Source: Lepturacanthus savala
Taxonomy: Eukaryota; Chordata; Actinopteri; Scombriformes; Trichiuridae
Direction of reading: 5' to 3'
Assembly (NCBI GenBank): GCA_030544235.1
Contig: CM060478.1
Coordinates: 1,597,727 to 1,661,726 of the forward strand
Length of the DNA stretch: 64,000 nucleotides
Shown: positions 35,030 to 47,928 of the stretch, in pieces
Numbering within the stretch: position 1 is the first letter of the stretch
How the letters are laid out: every line of letters begins with the position of its first letter
Notes under the pieces: generated by a model
Databases searched by the model: none
Seen by the model: only the letters and a program-made list of their open reading frames with translations
What the model was told of the DNA's origin: nothing
Translations under genes and position numbers: made by a program

Positions 35030-36890
35030 AGTCTAAGGTAATAAAAACACAACAATTCTAATATTATTAAATATTTACAGTCTTCCATCAATTCATGACA
35101 CCATTCCAGCTCCACTGGCACCATAATTGTGGGCCGACACCAATGGTTCCATGCATTTTTGGAATTGCTGCACTTTACTATTTTTCAGACATTCCATTTT
35201 TCCAACATGAAGAGGCCTGATATTGATGCGATAGCCTACTATACTTTGTACTGCGATATGCTTCAAATTATCTAATCTAAAATGGAGGTTGGGCCCTTTG
35301 TGCTTCATTCATGTGAACATGACCTGGGTTTAGAAGGTGCATGAGATGAAAAGGCCAATGGTGAATCTACAGTGTAATAATCTTCTTTACAGGGTATGGT
35401 TATTAATAAACTCATGATTAACTATCTGTTAAAATGAGGTCATTTTTTCAGGTAATAACACTCATATGATTAGAACCATTGCAAGCAAAAGTATCTGGTA
35501 CCGATTGTAATGTAGTGATCTTCAGTGTGGAGTCGGCCCTCATTTATCAAACTATCGTGGACACCGATGCAAGTTTAATTGCAGGAATTATCTGATAATA
35601 ACGATCATGTGTGATTTATAAAGCTGTTCATACTGGTCAAATATCAGAGTGAGAACCGGTGTTGGTGAATGAGGTGGAACGAGCGTAATTTAAAGGTCAC
35701 AAATTACATTCACAACCTACCTACATGTCGATGGATGCTGCATTTAGCACCATGGAAGCAGCCTGAGAGAGACCAGAGACGTAGATGGGTAGACTATCAC
35801 AACTCAGTTTACCCTATTACATACCAAGTGCCCATCTACCTACCTATAAACCTACCACTCTAACTACCCATCTGCCTATAACTACCTATATATGTACCTA
35901 CCCTACATACCAACCACCTACCTACCATCTATCTACCTACACCTACCTACCTACACCTACCACCTACCTACCTATAACTACCTACATACCTACCTACCTG
36001 TACCCATCTTTCTCCACCTACCACCCTAACTATCCATCTGCCTAGAACTACTTATATATCAACCTACCCTACATATCACCTACCTACCTACAACTACCTA
36101 CATACCTACCTACCTGTACCTATCTACACCTACCACCCTAACTACCTGCCTATAACTACCTATACCTACCCATCTACTAAATACCTACACCTACCTACCC
36201 ATCTGCCTATAACTACCTATATACCTACCTACCTCTACATACCACCTACCTACCCATCTACCTACACCTACCAACTAACTACCTATAACTACCTACATAC
36301 CTGTACCTATCTACACCTACCACCCTAACTATCTATACCTACATATCTGCTAACTACCTACACCTACCTACCCATCTGTCTATAACTACCTATGTACCTA
36401 CCTACCCCTACCCATCTACCTACCCACACCTATACCTACTTACAAATATACACCTACATACTACCTACCTACCCATCTGCCTATACCTACCTACCTACCC
36501 CACTACTCTACCCATCTATCTAATTCAGGACCATTGACAGCAGACTGAAGATGCACAGTTAGTCTAATGCAGGGAATAATGACATAATGCACCATTCATG
36601 TGACATAGTCCTAAGAGTAACACATATCCCATTATAGCAAATGTCATTGGGGAGGACGCAACATGCAACGAGTACTTAGTTAACAGACGTACCAATCAAG
36701 CACACACACAGGATACTAGCACTAATAATAATAATTATAATAATATTAACCACAAATATGGGGATAAATGAAATGTCAGAAAACTGACGTGTCAAAAAGA
36801 TGGCGTCACAACTCTCACAAAGAAAGATGTTGTGTTAGAACAGTGATAAGAAACATTGTCAGAAAATAGAGACATGTTGTATAGACATCT
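35030..36890 (+). mobile_element. Array-bearing element F, copy 2 (rearranged)
   Basis: Left half matches copy 1 closely from about 35250: 'aatctaaaatggaggttggg', 'gtgtaataatcttctttaca', 'gaattatctgataataacga', 'aaagctgttcatactggtca'. The piece that follows the array in copies 1 and 3 ('accatggaagcagcc', 'gggtagactatcacaac') here comes before the main array (35735-35812), and a second version follows it (36525-36570); the rest of the right flank resumes at about 36805 ('cacaactctcacaaag'). So the array plus flank has been internally duplicated or another segment has been inserted. Confidence 0.75.
35831..36521. repeat. (CTAC)n array in element F copy 2
   Basis: Mostly CTAC with a recurring larger unit 'aactacctata(t/c)a', 'ctacacctaccaccctaac' and 'cccatctgcctataactacc', giving an irregular 90-130 bp higher-order pattern. 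Confidence 0.93.
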
Positions 36891-37129
36891 TTGATCAAGC
36901 ATATGATGAAAAGCCAAAGGTCTCATGTATCTATGTACTAGTCCTGGACACTAAAGCCCAGGAATCTGTCCGACTTTCCCTTGTAGGTCTCCTAGTAGCT
37001 GTGTTGGTACCACCTTGGTGGTCCTGCTCCTTCCTCAGTGATTCCAGCCTGGCTGCAGGTCCACTAGAGGTAATCACTCCACTTAGAGTTTCTAGGAGAG
37101 TTGTTTTTTTGTGAGGTCGGCTGCTAGTG

Positions 37130-37830
37130 TAAACCTGCCTCTGGCATTTGGCAAACACTGCGGTCCCAGTGTTTTGTTGTTCAGAGACTGAAGTGCCGGA
37201 GCCCTCCGGCTCCCTCTCTGTGATTTAAGACCGCTGCTTTGTCCTATTTGGCTCATCATCTGCATAATCCTCATCCTCCTCAGATTAAGATTAACTCTGG
37301 GCTACACTCCTGCCCTTTTCTTTCTCCTCTTTCTTTCAAATTGTTTCATTTTGCATTTGAGATTCCTCATAATTTGAATTAGTGGTAGGATTTAGTTTGA
37401 TTTACATTTTATTTTTGCAAAGTATTATTCATTTATTCTTCAGGGTTGCTTGTTTTCCTGAGTTTCTTTCTTTTGCTGTGAGGTGTGTTTTTGTGTGTGA
37501 TTAAGAGCAGTTGGCTGATAAATTGCAGTGTTGCTGCCGGTGCCTTGTACCGGGCCTGTTTTACCATTAGTTTCTCTCTTTTTTCTTTCCTAGACAGCTG
37601 CCGTCGGCCTAGCGAGCGGCATCCCTTATCCCCGGTGCTGCCGGTGTCCTTTCACCATTCCCTTTTGCATTGGTTGCAGAGTCACAGTTGGTGCATTAAT
37701 TTCTCTCTGTCCCTGCCAACATATTACTGCTCTGAATATCTTGAGTGTCTGCTACAAAGTTTTATTCGTCTTTCTTAAATAAAATCTGAAAGTAAGTGTA
37801 AACGGCCTCGGGTTTGAGTCTGTTCCCTGT
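37130..37830. promoter_or_regulatory. Candidate conserved block or unrecognised exon
   Basis: About 700 bp, non-repetitive and GC-richer. A pyrimidine run 'tttctctcttttttctttcc' followed by TAG at 37571-37593 resembles a 3' splice site, and AATAAA at 37779-37784 follows about 190 bp later. This would fit a terminal noncoding exon. The frame through it (ends before 37778) matches no family I know. An enhancer is equally plausible. Confidence 0.3.
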
Positions 37831-39000
37831 TCTCTTACCGATGGTTAAACCTCCTCTGTCATTTCCTCAGGTGGTTTAGTTGATGCCACAGTTAATATTA
37901 TATTAATATTAAGTCTGTAACACTGAATATTACTGTTAGTGTTTCTGCGTTTTCAACCAACAATGAAGGGTTATGAAGAAAATGAACCATCCAGCAGCTG
38001 CATGGAGGGAGATGTTAGTCTTTAAAAGTTAATTAACAATTAAAAATAAAATAAAAACTGTTTCAATCAAAGAAAAAAAGTGTTTGAATTTCGACACTTT
38101 TACTTTGATTGTAAATGCTTTCTCTGAAAGAAGTGAAAGGATTTTTGATTGAAGCTTTGTTGTTGAACCATCACAAAAAAACACTTAAAATTTTAAAAAA
38201 CGCTAAATAAAAACACATTCGGTTCTATTTTTTGCATTTGAACATTTATTTGATTGAATAATAAAGAAGCAGATATCTTACCCATAATATGACCATCACT
38301 TCTATCAAAAAAACATTTTTAATTTATTAAAAATCTATTTTCAGATGAACATAGATGTAATATAGTATAGAAACTATCTACTTGCATACATGCACTGATC
38401 ATGTGGTTTTTACTGTGTTTCATATGTTAAATACTCCAGTGATGATGTTCACATCCTGTTAACATTTTCTTCCTCAGCCTCAAATAGTGGAGGGAAAAAA
38501 TAACCAAATAAAAAGTGGTCACCAGCACAGAGAGGCTAAAGTCTAATAATAGAGACCTGGATATTCTAAAGTCTAATACAGGTGACCTGTGCAGTCTACA
38601 AAAAAAAAAAAACGTACTTGAGGAAAATCCTTTTCAAACTGCTGAGACTCAACGGCCATTTGTCTTTGTTTGGAGGTTTTACTTGGACCAGACGTTGGTT
38701 ACGATGTGCAGCAGCGTATAAAATGCTGCTGTGATGGGTCTGAGCTGAGTTCATTAGCTAAAAGAACTTTAGTTTGATGGATTATGGGCCGTTAACACAT
38801 GTAGACTCAAAAGCTGAGGCAGCAATAGTCTGGTATTTATGGTGAATGAGACTTATTTCAGGCAGAAAGGCTGTTGCAGCTGGATCCAACAAACTGGGTT
38901 TGATTCCAATGGGAATTTAAGTTATTTAGAACTATAATAGACTATGAATGATGTGTTGGAGTCTATCACATTAGTACAATGATATTAAAGTCGATTTATA
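37831..39000. other. No gene recognised
   Basis: Contains an A-rich stretch at about 38025-38330 and a local doubling 'aaagtctaata' at 38537-38578. No element ends defined. Confidence 0.35.
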
Positions 39001-39099
39001 TGTAAGGTTATTAAATAAAAACATGCAAACACCAATTAATCTGAAAATAAAAGCATTGAAAATGAATAAAAACAGAGTTAAACTTCTTATATGAAAAGA

Positions 39100-39500
39100 A
39101 AAGGATTGTTTATTTGTCTAGTTTGGTAAAAACAAAATTGCTCCAATGCAAAAAATAAAGTATCCTGGTTTGGGTAAATTATGTCTAAGGCTTGGTTTTA
39201 AGAAAACAAGACTACAATTTTCTTGTAAAAATGACTAAAATCAAGAAAAATACTTGAAATAAGATAAATTATCTGCTACTGGAAGAAGATAATTCTACTC
39301 AATGTTGGACTAATTGTACCAAAAACAAGATATTTTCCCCAGTTTTTTCCAAGTAGATCAATTGGATTTTTGGAACATTTTAGTATTAGTCAAGAAAAAC
39401 TTGGAATAAAGTAAATTATCTGCCAGTGGAATAAATAAGATCATTCTACTCAATGTTGGACTAATTGAACCAATACTTAAGAGACTTTTTAGACACTTTT
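39100..39500. repeat. Dispersed family G, copy 2 (AAAACAAGA/TTGAAATAAG words)
   Basis: Units of 'actcaatgttggactaattg' preceded by 'tgaaataagataaattatct' occur twice (about 39255-39320 and 39405-39470). The same vocabulary makes up 46235-46665. Noncoding, probably a MITE with internal repeats. Confidence 0.65.
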
Positions 39501-39609
39501 TGCACTTTTTCCTTCTCATAAAACTAAATATTTCTACCTTTGTACTTGTGCAGCGTGTTTAATCAGATGATTTGACCGATCCTGGGTAAATAAAGAGGAA
39601 TAAGTTCTG

Positions 39610-39847
39610 TTCTGCCATCGCTCTGCTGCTTGTTTTCCGCTCCTTTGTTGAGGAAATGTCGTGTTTTAGTTGTTTGTGTGTCTCGGGGGTGGGCGACTCA
39701 TTACTGCAGCTGTGTTTTCCATGTTTGTGTGTATAATGTCACGCCAGCCACCCGTGTCTCATTAGCTGCAGAGCTAATACCTGCATGGTGTTTCTAGTCG
39801 GATAACTCCTGTTTGTTCATGGTGGAGGACACAAAGAAACACCAAAA
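39610..39847. promoter_or_regulatory. Candidate conserved element with palindromic ATTAGCT site
   Basis: Non-repetitive, GC-richer DNA just before the CAG array. ATTAGCT-GCAG-AGCTAAT (39761-39778) is an inverted pair of homeobox-type ATTA sites. Function inferred. Confidence 0.3.
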
Positions 39848-40051
<204 letters not shown>

Positions 40052-40172
40052 CAGTCCTGACCTGAACCTATTAAATACAAGTCAGTTTATAATAAACACA
40101 GAATGTTCTTCTAAGTTATGTCACATTAAAAAGAATCACAACGTGTAAAAAATGCTTCAGGATGTTAAAAAC

Positions 40173-40878
40173 AGTGTAAAACTGTTTCATTCATTCATAG
40201 TAACTGGCAGCAATTATCCAGAAAGTCATTTTTACAGTATTTACACTATTTTTACAGTAGAATTACTGTACTTATATTAATACTGATGAACTGTGCAGTA
40301 AAAAAATATTAAATACTGTGATTTCAGGTGTATTTACAGTATAAGGTCATTCATTTTATAGGAAAAAACAATTAAATAAGGTGATTTCAGTCGTATTTAC
40401 AGAATTAGATAATGAATCGAATAGTAAAAATCAATTAAATACTATGATTTCGGTTGAATTTACACTATTAGATGATAAATTGAAGAATAAAAATCAGTTA
40501 AATACTGATATCAGTTGTTATTACAGTATTGGGTGATTAATTATAAAATTATAAACTATAAATACTATGATTCAGTTGTATTTACAGTATTAGGTCATTC
40601 ATTTTATAGTAAAAATCAATTAAATACTATGATTTCGGTTGTATTTACTGTGTTAGGTGATTAATCGAAGGTAAAAATCTATTAAATATTATGATTTCAG
40701 TTCAATTTACAGTATTAAAAATTAAATACTGAAATTTCAGCTGTATTTACAGTATTATGTGATTAACTGTGTCGTACTATAGTAAATCTTTGACTACTGT
40801 AATACTCTGAATACTGTGATTTATTGTAAAATCTACATCAATCTACTGTAATAATCATTTAAAGTAACGTTACTGTGT
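40173..40878. mobile_element. ACTGTAAAAC-family element with 62-bp minisatellite
   Basis: After AGTGTAAAAC, the block 'taactggcagcaattatcca' matches the element at 4045. Then 'gatttcag(t/g)tgtatttacag' recurs at 40320, 40383, 40446, 40506, 40569, 40631 and 40693, a period of 60-63 bp. It ends near GTTACTGTGT. This locus has more units than its relative at 4 kb, so the internal repeat has expanded independently. Confidence 0.75.
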
Positions 40879-41870
40879 TTAACTGCAGCAACTTTTATGT
40901 TTTTAAGGTTTTTTAGAGTCAAAATCCCTGAATTAGTCCTGAATTACTGCTGCAAAACCTTCCAAACAAAAACATCCGCTTATGTTTGTGTCCAAAATGT
41001 CAACTTCTGCAGGTTGTTAAATTATTAAATATGCAGGAAACATTTAACCACTGACCTGCATGAAGCAGTGTGATTATCCCCAGACAGAAGTGGGAACATG
41101 GGAAGTATTTAAAGAAATGGAAAAACTCACAAAATAGTGTTTGTGTCAAAAACCTGCTGAATCCAGAGAATCTCTAGATCGACTTATTTGCTCATGTGCA
41201 CTTTGGATTACCGTAATTACATGACGGTTTGCTCCATCTGCAAAATTCAAACGGTTTCTCAAAGCTGAGACTTTGCACTTTACGGAAAATTTAGTGTCAT
41301 TACGGTAACGTCACTTGGGACTTTCCCAGAAGACCACGAATCAGCCCCTTTATTCACTGGGAGAACAGCGGAGAACGAGCAGTGAAAAGGTGTTGAAAGA
41401 GCAGATCAGAGGATTTTGTTGAGGTTCAGAGATGGATTATTAAAAATCTCCAGGTGGAAATTTTGAAGCATAGATCTTAAAGTGTTTTAAGTTCAGTGTG
41501 GGTCTGTGTGTGCAGCCTGTACATATGGTTTTTGACAATAAAGCTGAGTAATTTTTGAGTAACATGGGATTTTTTTTGTTGCAGTACCACGAGTGGCCAC
41601 TGGGAAAAATCTGCACTGTATCTAGGTCTATAATACACCCATGAGTCTAATTGTCAATTGCTCTTTTATAAAGTCTGATTGGTCTGACATTCACAATTGG
41701 TTAATAAAATGATAAAATTCCGTTTTTACTTACATTGGTGTTATTTATTTTATGGATAATCTGGATTCTAAATATTCAGACATTATCAACCTGGTGATAA
41801 TTTGGGGTAAATAATCACCAAAAAACTCCCTCATTCATTATATTTTTAAAATTTCTTCACCAACTACTTT
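40879..41870. other. No gene recognised
   Basis: Contains 'gtaccacgagtggccactggg' style text near 41585 that is repeat-like. An AGCAGATCAGAGG/GAGAACGAGC piece at 41340-41420 is GC-richer. Nothing coding. Confidence 0.35.
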
Positions 41871-42040
41871 AAATCCATGAAAACGATTGACCATATGAAT
41901 CTGTTGTCTGTGCTTTTTGTTTTGTTTCTTATGTGAATCTGTTATTTTCACCATTGTTTCTGTAATTAATTCCTCATTTCATACCGTTTTCACCCTGCCT
42001 TGATCTGTACATTCTTTGTGTTAAATAAAGTAAAAAAACA
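41871..42040 (+). mobile_element. Possible LINE 3' end
   Basis: A run of TTGT/TTCT-rich text with 'cttgatctgtacattctttg' followed by 'tgttaaataaagtaaaaaaa' is typical of a fish LINE 3' end with poly(A)-like tail. No coding part attached. Confidence 0.4.
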
Positions 42041-42720
42041 ACATCCAGGGGTCAGAGGCGTCCATTGTTGCGGCTGCTGTTCTCTGATGCAGCTTCAGCA
42101 GCGTGGGTGCTCCCCCTTCTTCTTCTTCTTCCTCAGAATCAGCATCCTTCCTGCTGAAGCTGCATCGGCTGCTGAGTGAAATGATAATGAAGACGAGCTG
42201 AGAGTCCCCCCCCCCCCCCCAGCACGTTTTCCTCAGTAAATCTGTCCAAATACTCCGGCTGTAACCTTCGGACGCTCAAGAACACTGACTCAATCTGTAT
42301 ACATGAATCCCTTATTGTTACAGAGAAATCAAATCATTCTGCCGGCTGCTGACAGGAAAATTGCCACCTTGAACGCTAGACACACACACACAAATACACA
42401 CTCAAACACACACACATACACACACACGGTGCATTTTCACCTGCAGCCTCCTCCTCCTCCTCCACCTCCTCAGTTCTTTCACTCTCACAATTCTTCTTCT
42501 TCTTCTTCTGTCTCTCGGCAGCTTTTCACTCCTACTTTTAAAAAAAATGCTTATTATAAAGGAAGAGCCGGCTCCTTCACCTGAGCCCGGCTCGTATTAA
42601 TGCTCCAATCGTCCAAGGTCAAGTGACTCAGGCGGCTGCCAAAACACAACGGCGGCATGCTGAACGGCAGCCATGGCGACCAAATACCATTATCGCTATG
42701 TCTCCATCTTTAAACAGAAT
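42041..42720. promoter_or_regulatory. GC-richer candidate regulatory region
   Basis: Non-repetitive apart from a C14 run (42208-42221), CA-rich text at 42379-42427 and (CTT)n at 42492-42507. CCAAGGTCA at 42613-42621 is a perfect NR5A/ERR-type half-site. GGCAGCCATGGCGAC (42666-42680) looks like an imperfect X-box/YY1-like site. The adjacent 93-codon frame is driven by the CA and CTC repeats. Confidence 0.3.
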
Positions 42721-42843
42721 CTCAAGCATTGGAACTCATGGAGGCCGTTGGTGTTCAGGGTTCCCACCTTTATTTTCCAGCTGCTACAGAGACACGTTAT
42801 CATAAACTAATACATTCCCCTTTAATAGGTGGTTATTTATTAA

Positions 42844-43338
42844 CCCCTTGACCTCCAGCCCTTTTTCAGGTTTAGGACATCCCCATAGTCAGTAGCGTAT
42901 GTGTCTGCCAACACAAAATGACCATTTATTGATCTAAAAAAAAAACACATTTTTTGTTCGTCGCTTCAAACAAGCGACTTTTTACTGTAGTGTTTTTTGG
43001 CTGCTAGTTTACTGAGTTTTTGTCATAAAGCTACACTGATGGTACCGTTGGACTCGTCACAGTCTCAGCTTTCATATGAGATGTCATTTGTTTGTGTAAC
43101 ATGAAGTATCAGAGCGCTAGTTATCAAAATGTGGCGAGTGGGTTGGCTTTATGATCGTATAGCGATTTTCATATTTGTTAATTAATTAGCTTGGTGTTGG
43201 AGTTGTGTTTGGTGTGTGTAAATATGACTTATATGTGCTTGTAGTGGAGTTTCTCCTGTTTAATTTGATGTATAGCTTCACTATATTTGTACATGATTAG
43301 TGGAGCAATCTCACGGGGAAACCCTGGAGTTTAACGGG
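42844..43338. mobile_element. piggyBac-type MITE (CCCCTTGACCTCCAG ends)
   Basis: Left end CCCCTTGACCTCCAGCC; right end, reverse-complemented, CCCGTTAAACTCCAGGG: 12 of 16 match. The left flank is TTAA (42840-42843), the right flank TTAT (43339-43342), a TTAA duplication with one change. An internal hairpin GTCGCTT-CAAAC-AAGCGAC lies at 42960-42978. Truncated relative at 20060-20327. No transposase. Confidence 0.72.
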
Positions 43339-44485
43339 TTATCTTTACTTTATTTGCCAAATATCAATATAATACACTATAGGGGATATTTTTAACACTA
43401 TTAACAAGTTAGTGGACAAATGAGGACAAATGAGAAACAATGAGAAATGTCTCAATTACTGACTGATTTAAATAATCATCTACTTTCATGTGTATATGTA
43501 TATGATGTGTATGACAACGATGAGGCTATTATTATTATTATATTTGTTTTATTGTGTGAAGTTGTATAAAAAGGATTTAATTGAATTCAAACATCATTTT
43601 ATTTATAACCTGGCAACTGGCACTTTCTATGTTGAATCAATGAATCAGCTGTGACTTTTATCTTTCTAACATGAATATAGTAGAAATGTATAGTATCATC
43701 AGATCAAAGTGTAAAAACACTTGTTAAAAAGCGACAAAATACATGAAATGTAACGTTTCTATTATATTCTATATATCTATTATAATACCACACATTTCAT
43801 ATTCTTGCTACTTCCTTGTAATCAGAATGGATTTGATCATTTTACCAGACCTGGCAGCATTTCAGCACAAAATACAATTAATAAGAAGAATAATAATATG
43901 ACTGTTATTGAGCAGGAAGCTCAGGATGAGACTTTATGTTTAATAAAAGCTGAGAACCAGTGATTATATGTGTTATAGTGCAGCAGTGGGCTGGTGTTTT
44001 GGTTATGGTGATAATTTCCAATAGTATGATAATGGTATATTTCCCACCTGGCAACGTTGTGGCCATGTTAATAAAAATGACTATATAATTATTATAATTG
44101 AATCCTAATTAAATCATATTTAAGACTGTTATATGCCAAGAATTAGGTACTGTACCTTTAAAAAATTAGCTTATTGAAGTTTTTAATAATATAGAATCAA
44201 TATAAAAGTATTATAGATTAGATGTTTAAGAGCAACGTTCATCCATTCTTGTCTAATGTTGTATCATCCAGGGAGTAGAAACAACTTTCATTTACTTTTG
44301 TGACTCTGATTAATTATCAGTACAAAACTAAATTAACCACTTTGTGATAAATATTAGGTCCTTTGATAAATAAAGTCAACGGTTTCCACTGGAATCCAAC
44401 CAGCAAACCTCTGGATTCTTAATTTAGCATCTTCACAAACTGGAGGAACTAAAAGACATATTCACACATGAATGAAGTCTCTGCA
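43339..44485. other. AT-rich DNA, no feature seen
   Basis: About 1.1 kb of AT-rich background without tandem structure or element ends. Confidence 0.4.
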
Positions 44486-44800
44486 ACCTGGTGATACATT
44501 CAGCTGTTTAAAGGCGCCGCAGTCACTCATCCTCTGATTTATTTCATGTTGTGAATCGTACCAAAAATCATTTCAATAAAGTTTTACATCTCTGTCAGGC
44601 TTCTGTGTGGAGCTGCAGGAAGAGCTCGGCGGTTTGTGTCTGCGTCTCGTTAGAATTAACGAGCCTCTCCTCCTCTGATTGTGTGATTTGAGAGGGGGCG
44701 GCCACGACTGTTTAGTTGTGACATTACAACACCTGACGGCTCGTTTTAGGGTTTGTACGTCCTGAATATGAGCCGTTGAGTTTAGACTCAATAAAACACA
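44486..44800. promoter_or_regulatory. Candidate conserved noncoding element
   Basis: Non-repetitive and GC-richer, with 'ctcgttagaattaacgagcc' (an inverted repeat, CTCGTTA-GAAT-TAACGAG, at 44647-44664). A 72-codon minus-strand frame matches nothing known. Confidence 0.28.
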
Positions 44801-45199
44801 CTCATCAGACTTTAATGGAAGGATTTGTCAAATGTTTTAGTGATTTATGTCAAAAAAAACATATTTTGTTAACACTTAAATGTCACATAAAATCTACAAT
44901 ATTCTTCATAAAGGTCTGAATATAAGTGATATTAAGTGAAATGACAAGTATCAGTGGCTAAAGTGATGAAGCAATGCTATTAGCATTTTATGAAAGTATA
45001 ATAGTTATATAAAAGATGATTTATTTTATGCAAAAACATCATTTCTGGACTTTGAACTGTAAATCTCACTTCCTACAACCTGAGATGTTTAAAAATCAGT
45101 AGAATTTTAGTTTCTTGGTGTTGAATCAGAAACTTTACGATGGAACATCTGTTGCATCTTTGCTAACAAACATTTCATTGCATGACTTTCAAGATCAGT

Positions 45200-45830
45200 T
45201 TAAATATTTCATTCTCATTTTAACGCATTAATTCGATTAATTAAGTACGTCACAATTTAACACAAATTACACGCAATTAATTATGAGCATCAACGGTTGC
45301 ACATTTGAATTTTGGCCCATTGAAGTACCCGTAGTCCAAATTACCAACAATAACAGACATGGAACAGACTCAGGAGGATGAGGCAAGTGCGTCTTCAGTC
45401 ACTGAACGACAACTTTATTTACAAAAAGAGCAGAGACGGGACGATAAATAACAACAAGGAGTTCTCTGACCACCGCAGCAACTCCAGCCTCCAAACATGT
45501 TGAGGCAAGTTAGATCCTGTGGGTTTTTGATTTCAGAGGTTGATACTGAAACCACAGATCCTCTTTAGGGGTTGAGGTGTTGTTCCTCTGACCTTTAACC
45601 TCTGGTAAACTATGTCATGTTCTCCTGACTTACCTGCTGTGTCAGCAGCAGATGTGGCCTCAGAAATATGCCTGTTGGCGTCTTGTTCTATTCATTTTTT
45701 AATTGCTATATTGAGCTTAAGTGCCTATTTTTAACAGCCTTATTTTATTTATTTAATCAATACATATTAAATTAACACACCAATTAACTGGATAACTCAA
45801 TTAAAATGGTTTTAATGGGCTGATGCTTAC
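45200..45830. repeat. Dispersed repeat with AACGCATTAATTCGATTAATTAA start
   Basis: 'cgcattaattcgattaatta' and 'cacgcaattaatta' at the left, and 'attaacacaccaattaactg' with 'gttttaatgggctg' at the right, resemble ends of a fish element built on 'gcgattaat' words. The centre (45310-45680) is GC-richer and unlike its ends. Class uncertain. Confidence 0.45.
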
Positions 45831-46234
45831 ACCTGCAATGATGAAGCTTCTTCTTGCTGAGGCTCATGGGTATTGTAGTACTTTCTAGCAACATCCAAAC
45901 TCCATATAACCCATCTTTGCACCGGTTTTACTGCCATTTTTGACTCCTTCACAAGGCTTTTTCTTTTTTTAATGGAGCTTTTATGCCTTTGACATTTCTG
46001 AGTGTTTGACATGAACGCAGAGGTCACGGATGATCCATCATCATCCTGCTTAGACTGACCCGACATAAGGAAAAGCAAATGTCACATATGAAAGCTGAGC
46101 TGGGGTCAGGGGTCATGTGATCTGTTTTCATGTCACGCCTCATGACAGATGATCGGTCAGCTTTAATATCATGTAAATATTACTGCTTTTATATAGAATA
46201 CAATGGGATTATATGTGTGACATGGTTTAGTCTG

Positions 46235-46665
46235 TGCACGGCAAAAACTGAAATACTGACAGGTGAAAATCTTGTTTCTGGTGAAATTAGCCCAATATTG
46301 ATTAGAATTATCCACTTAAATATTCCCAGCAGATAATTTAGCTTATTTTAAGTTATTTACTTGATTTTAGTCAATTTTATCTTTTGTTTTTTTAGAAAAT
46401 GTTAGTGTTTTTTTCTTAAAACAAGACCAACTTGAACCAAATCAGCTGTAAATATCTTGTTTTTGTCACAGTTCGTCCAACGTTGGGTAGAATTATTTTA
46501 TTCCACTGGCAGATAATTTTATGTATTTCAGTTTTCTTCTCCTGATTTAGGTGAATTTGGTCTTGATTAAGGAAAACAATACATTAAAAAAAGGAGAAAA
46601 CAACTTGAAATAAGCTAAACTGAAGAATTTTGTCCTGTTAAAATTTCAATTCTCACAGTGTAAAA
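46235..46665. repeat. Dispersed family G, copy 3
   Basis: Begins 'cacggcaaaaactgaaata' and closes 'aaaatttcaattctcacagtg', which are roughly inverted. Between them lie two diverged units with 'aaatcttgttt', 'attagcccaatattg', 'cagataattt' and 'cttgattttagtcaa'. Vocabulary shared with 39100-39500 and, weakly, 17700-17800. Confidence 0.65.
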
Positions 46666-47680
46666 CCACTATGATGCTCTTACTGATGAGCCAAAGTTGA
46701 ATTATTGAATGGGAAGTTTGATTTTTTTTATTTTTTTAAATTAAATATATAATTTTTGCTGATTTCCTGAGGCTGTTTCTGATTAAAAATGTTTTTTCTT
46801 GACTTTGAGATCTTAGAAAAATGAAATATGATTCATTCTCAGTAAAAATGTCCAGTGTTATACAACAAATTTAAAGAGTTAATTAGTTAATTTGCTAACA
46901 CTAGTAGTGTTAAAATGAACTTTTTAGGTGTTTTATATATATACTAGACAGTAAAATCACTGGAGATTTTACTGTGTAGTTTCCAAAAATCAACCAATGC
47001 TGAGTCTTTTGTCTATAATTCCATAACCAACATATTAGTTGAATATGTATAAATCCAACTGGGAGCCTCACTGATCCCACAAACAGCCAGAACATTTCTA
47101 AGAAATCAAACAAACTAGGGATCGTTAACTGTAAAAAATGCATTTAACACCTCTTTAAGCAGGAGGATGTTTTCAGACTAATGCTCAACGCCTGACGAGT
47201 TTCATGAATTCATAAAACTCTTAAAACACATCGTGCATTTGATTGAAAAACGGAAAACGTAGAAATGTGTTTTCTGTAACGTATCTGAGACCAGTGGTTT
47301 CCAACATTGACCCTTTAAGATGAAGCAAAGTCGCGCATATGTAGACAAAGTTAATGAATATTAATACGTCTGTTTTTGTCTATTAAATGTCAGGAAATAG
47401 TGGAAATTACCTGTTAAAACCAAAGTTACAACTTTAAATGTCTGAAAGAAACCTTGAAAAATCTTTTGTGTACTTCAATAATCAAGGGACGCCTTGTTGG
47501 TCCTAGAGTTTGGTGATTATTATAATTTTAATATTTAAAGTCAGTGTGGATGAATCTGTAATTCAGTTTAGCCAAAAAGAACATTTCAGATCTCCACAAC
47601 TATCTTCTACCTCGGCCAAATGACGTCACCTTTACCATTCATGTGTATAGGGTTTGTCATTACAGATCTACCAATACTAG
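46666..47680. other. No gene recognised
   Basis: AT-rich background; no element ends found. Confidence 0.4.
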
Positions 47681-47928
47681 TTTGAGATATCTACAGTTTG
47701 ATTCTGATTAATCCAAATTCCAAATCGAGAAACATCATGCATGGCATATGAGATATCTATTTTATTTTATTCTATTTCATTATGTCTACAGTCAAAACTG
47801 AATTACAGATATCTGCAATTGTCATTTAAGATGTGAGGACGTGCAAGATGTAAGATGTGCAATGACGTTTCAGTGATGTCACTGCAAATATGAATAATTC
47901 CATTGTGTCTATAGTTAAAACCTAATTC
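47681..47928. repeat. Diverged ATATCT-rich lead-in to the 38-bp minisatellite
   Basis: 'gagatatctacagtttgatt', 'tacagatatctgcaattgtc' and 'attccagatatccc' appear before the array, together with two versions of 'att(a/g)tgtctacagt(c/t)aaaac'. These look like the parent repeat from which the array unit was drawn. Confidence 0.6.
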
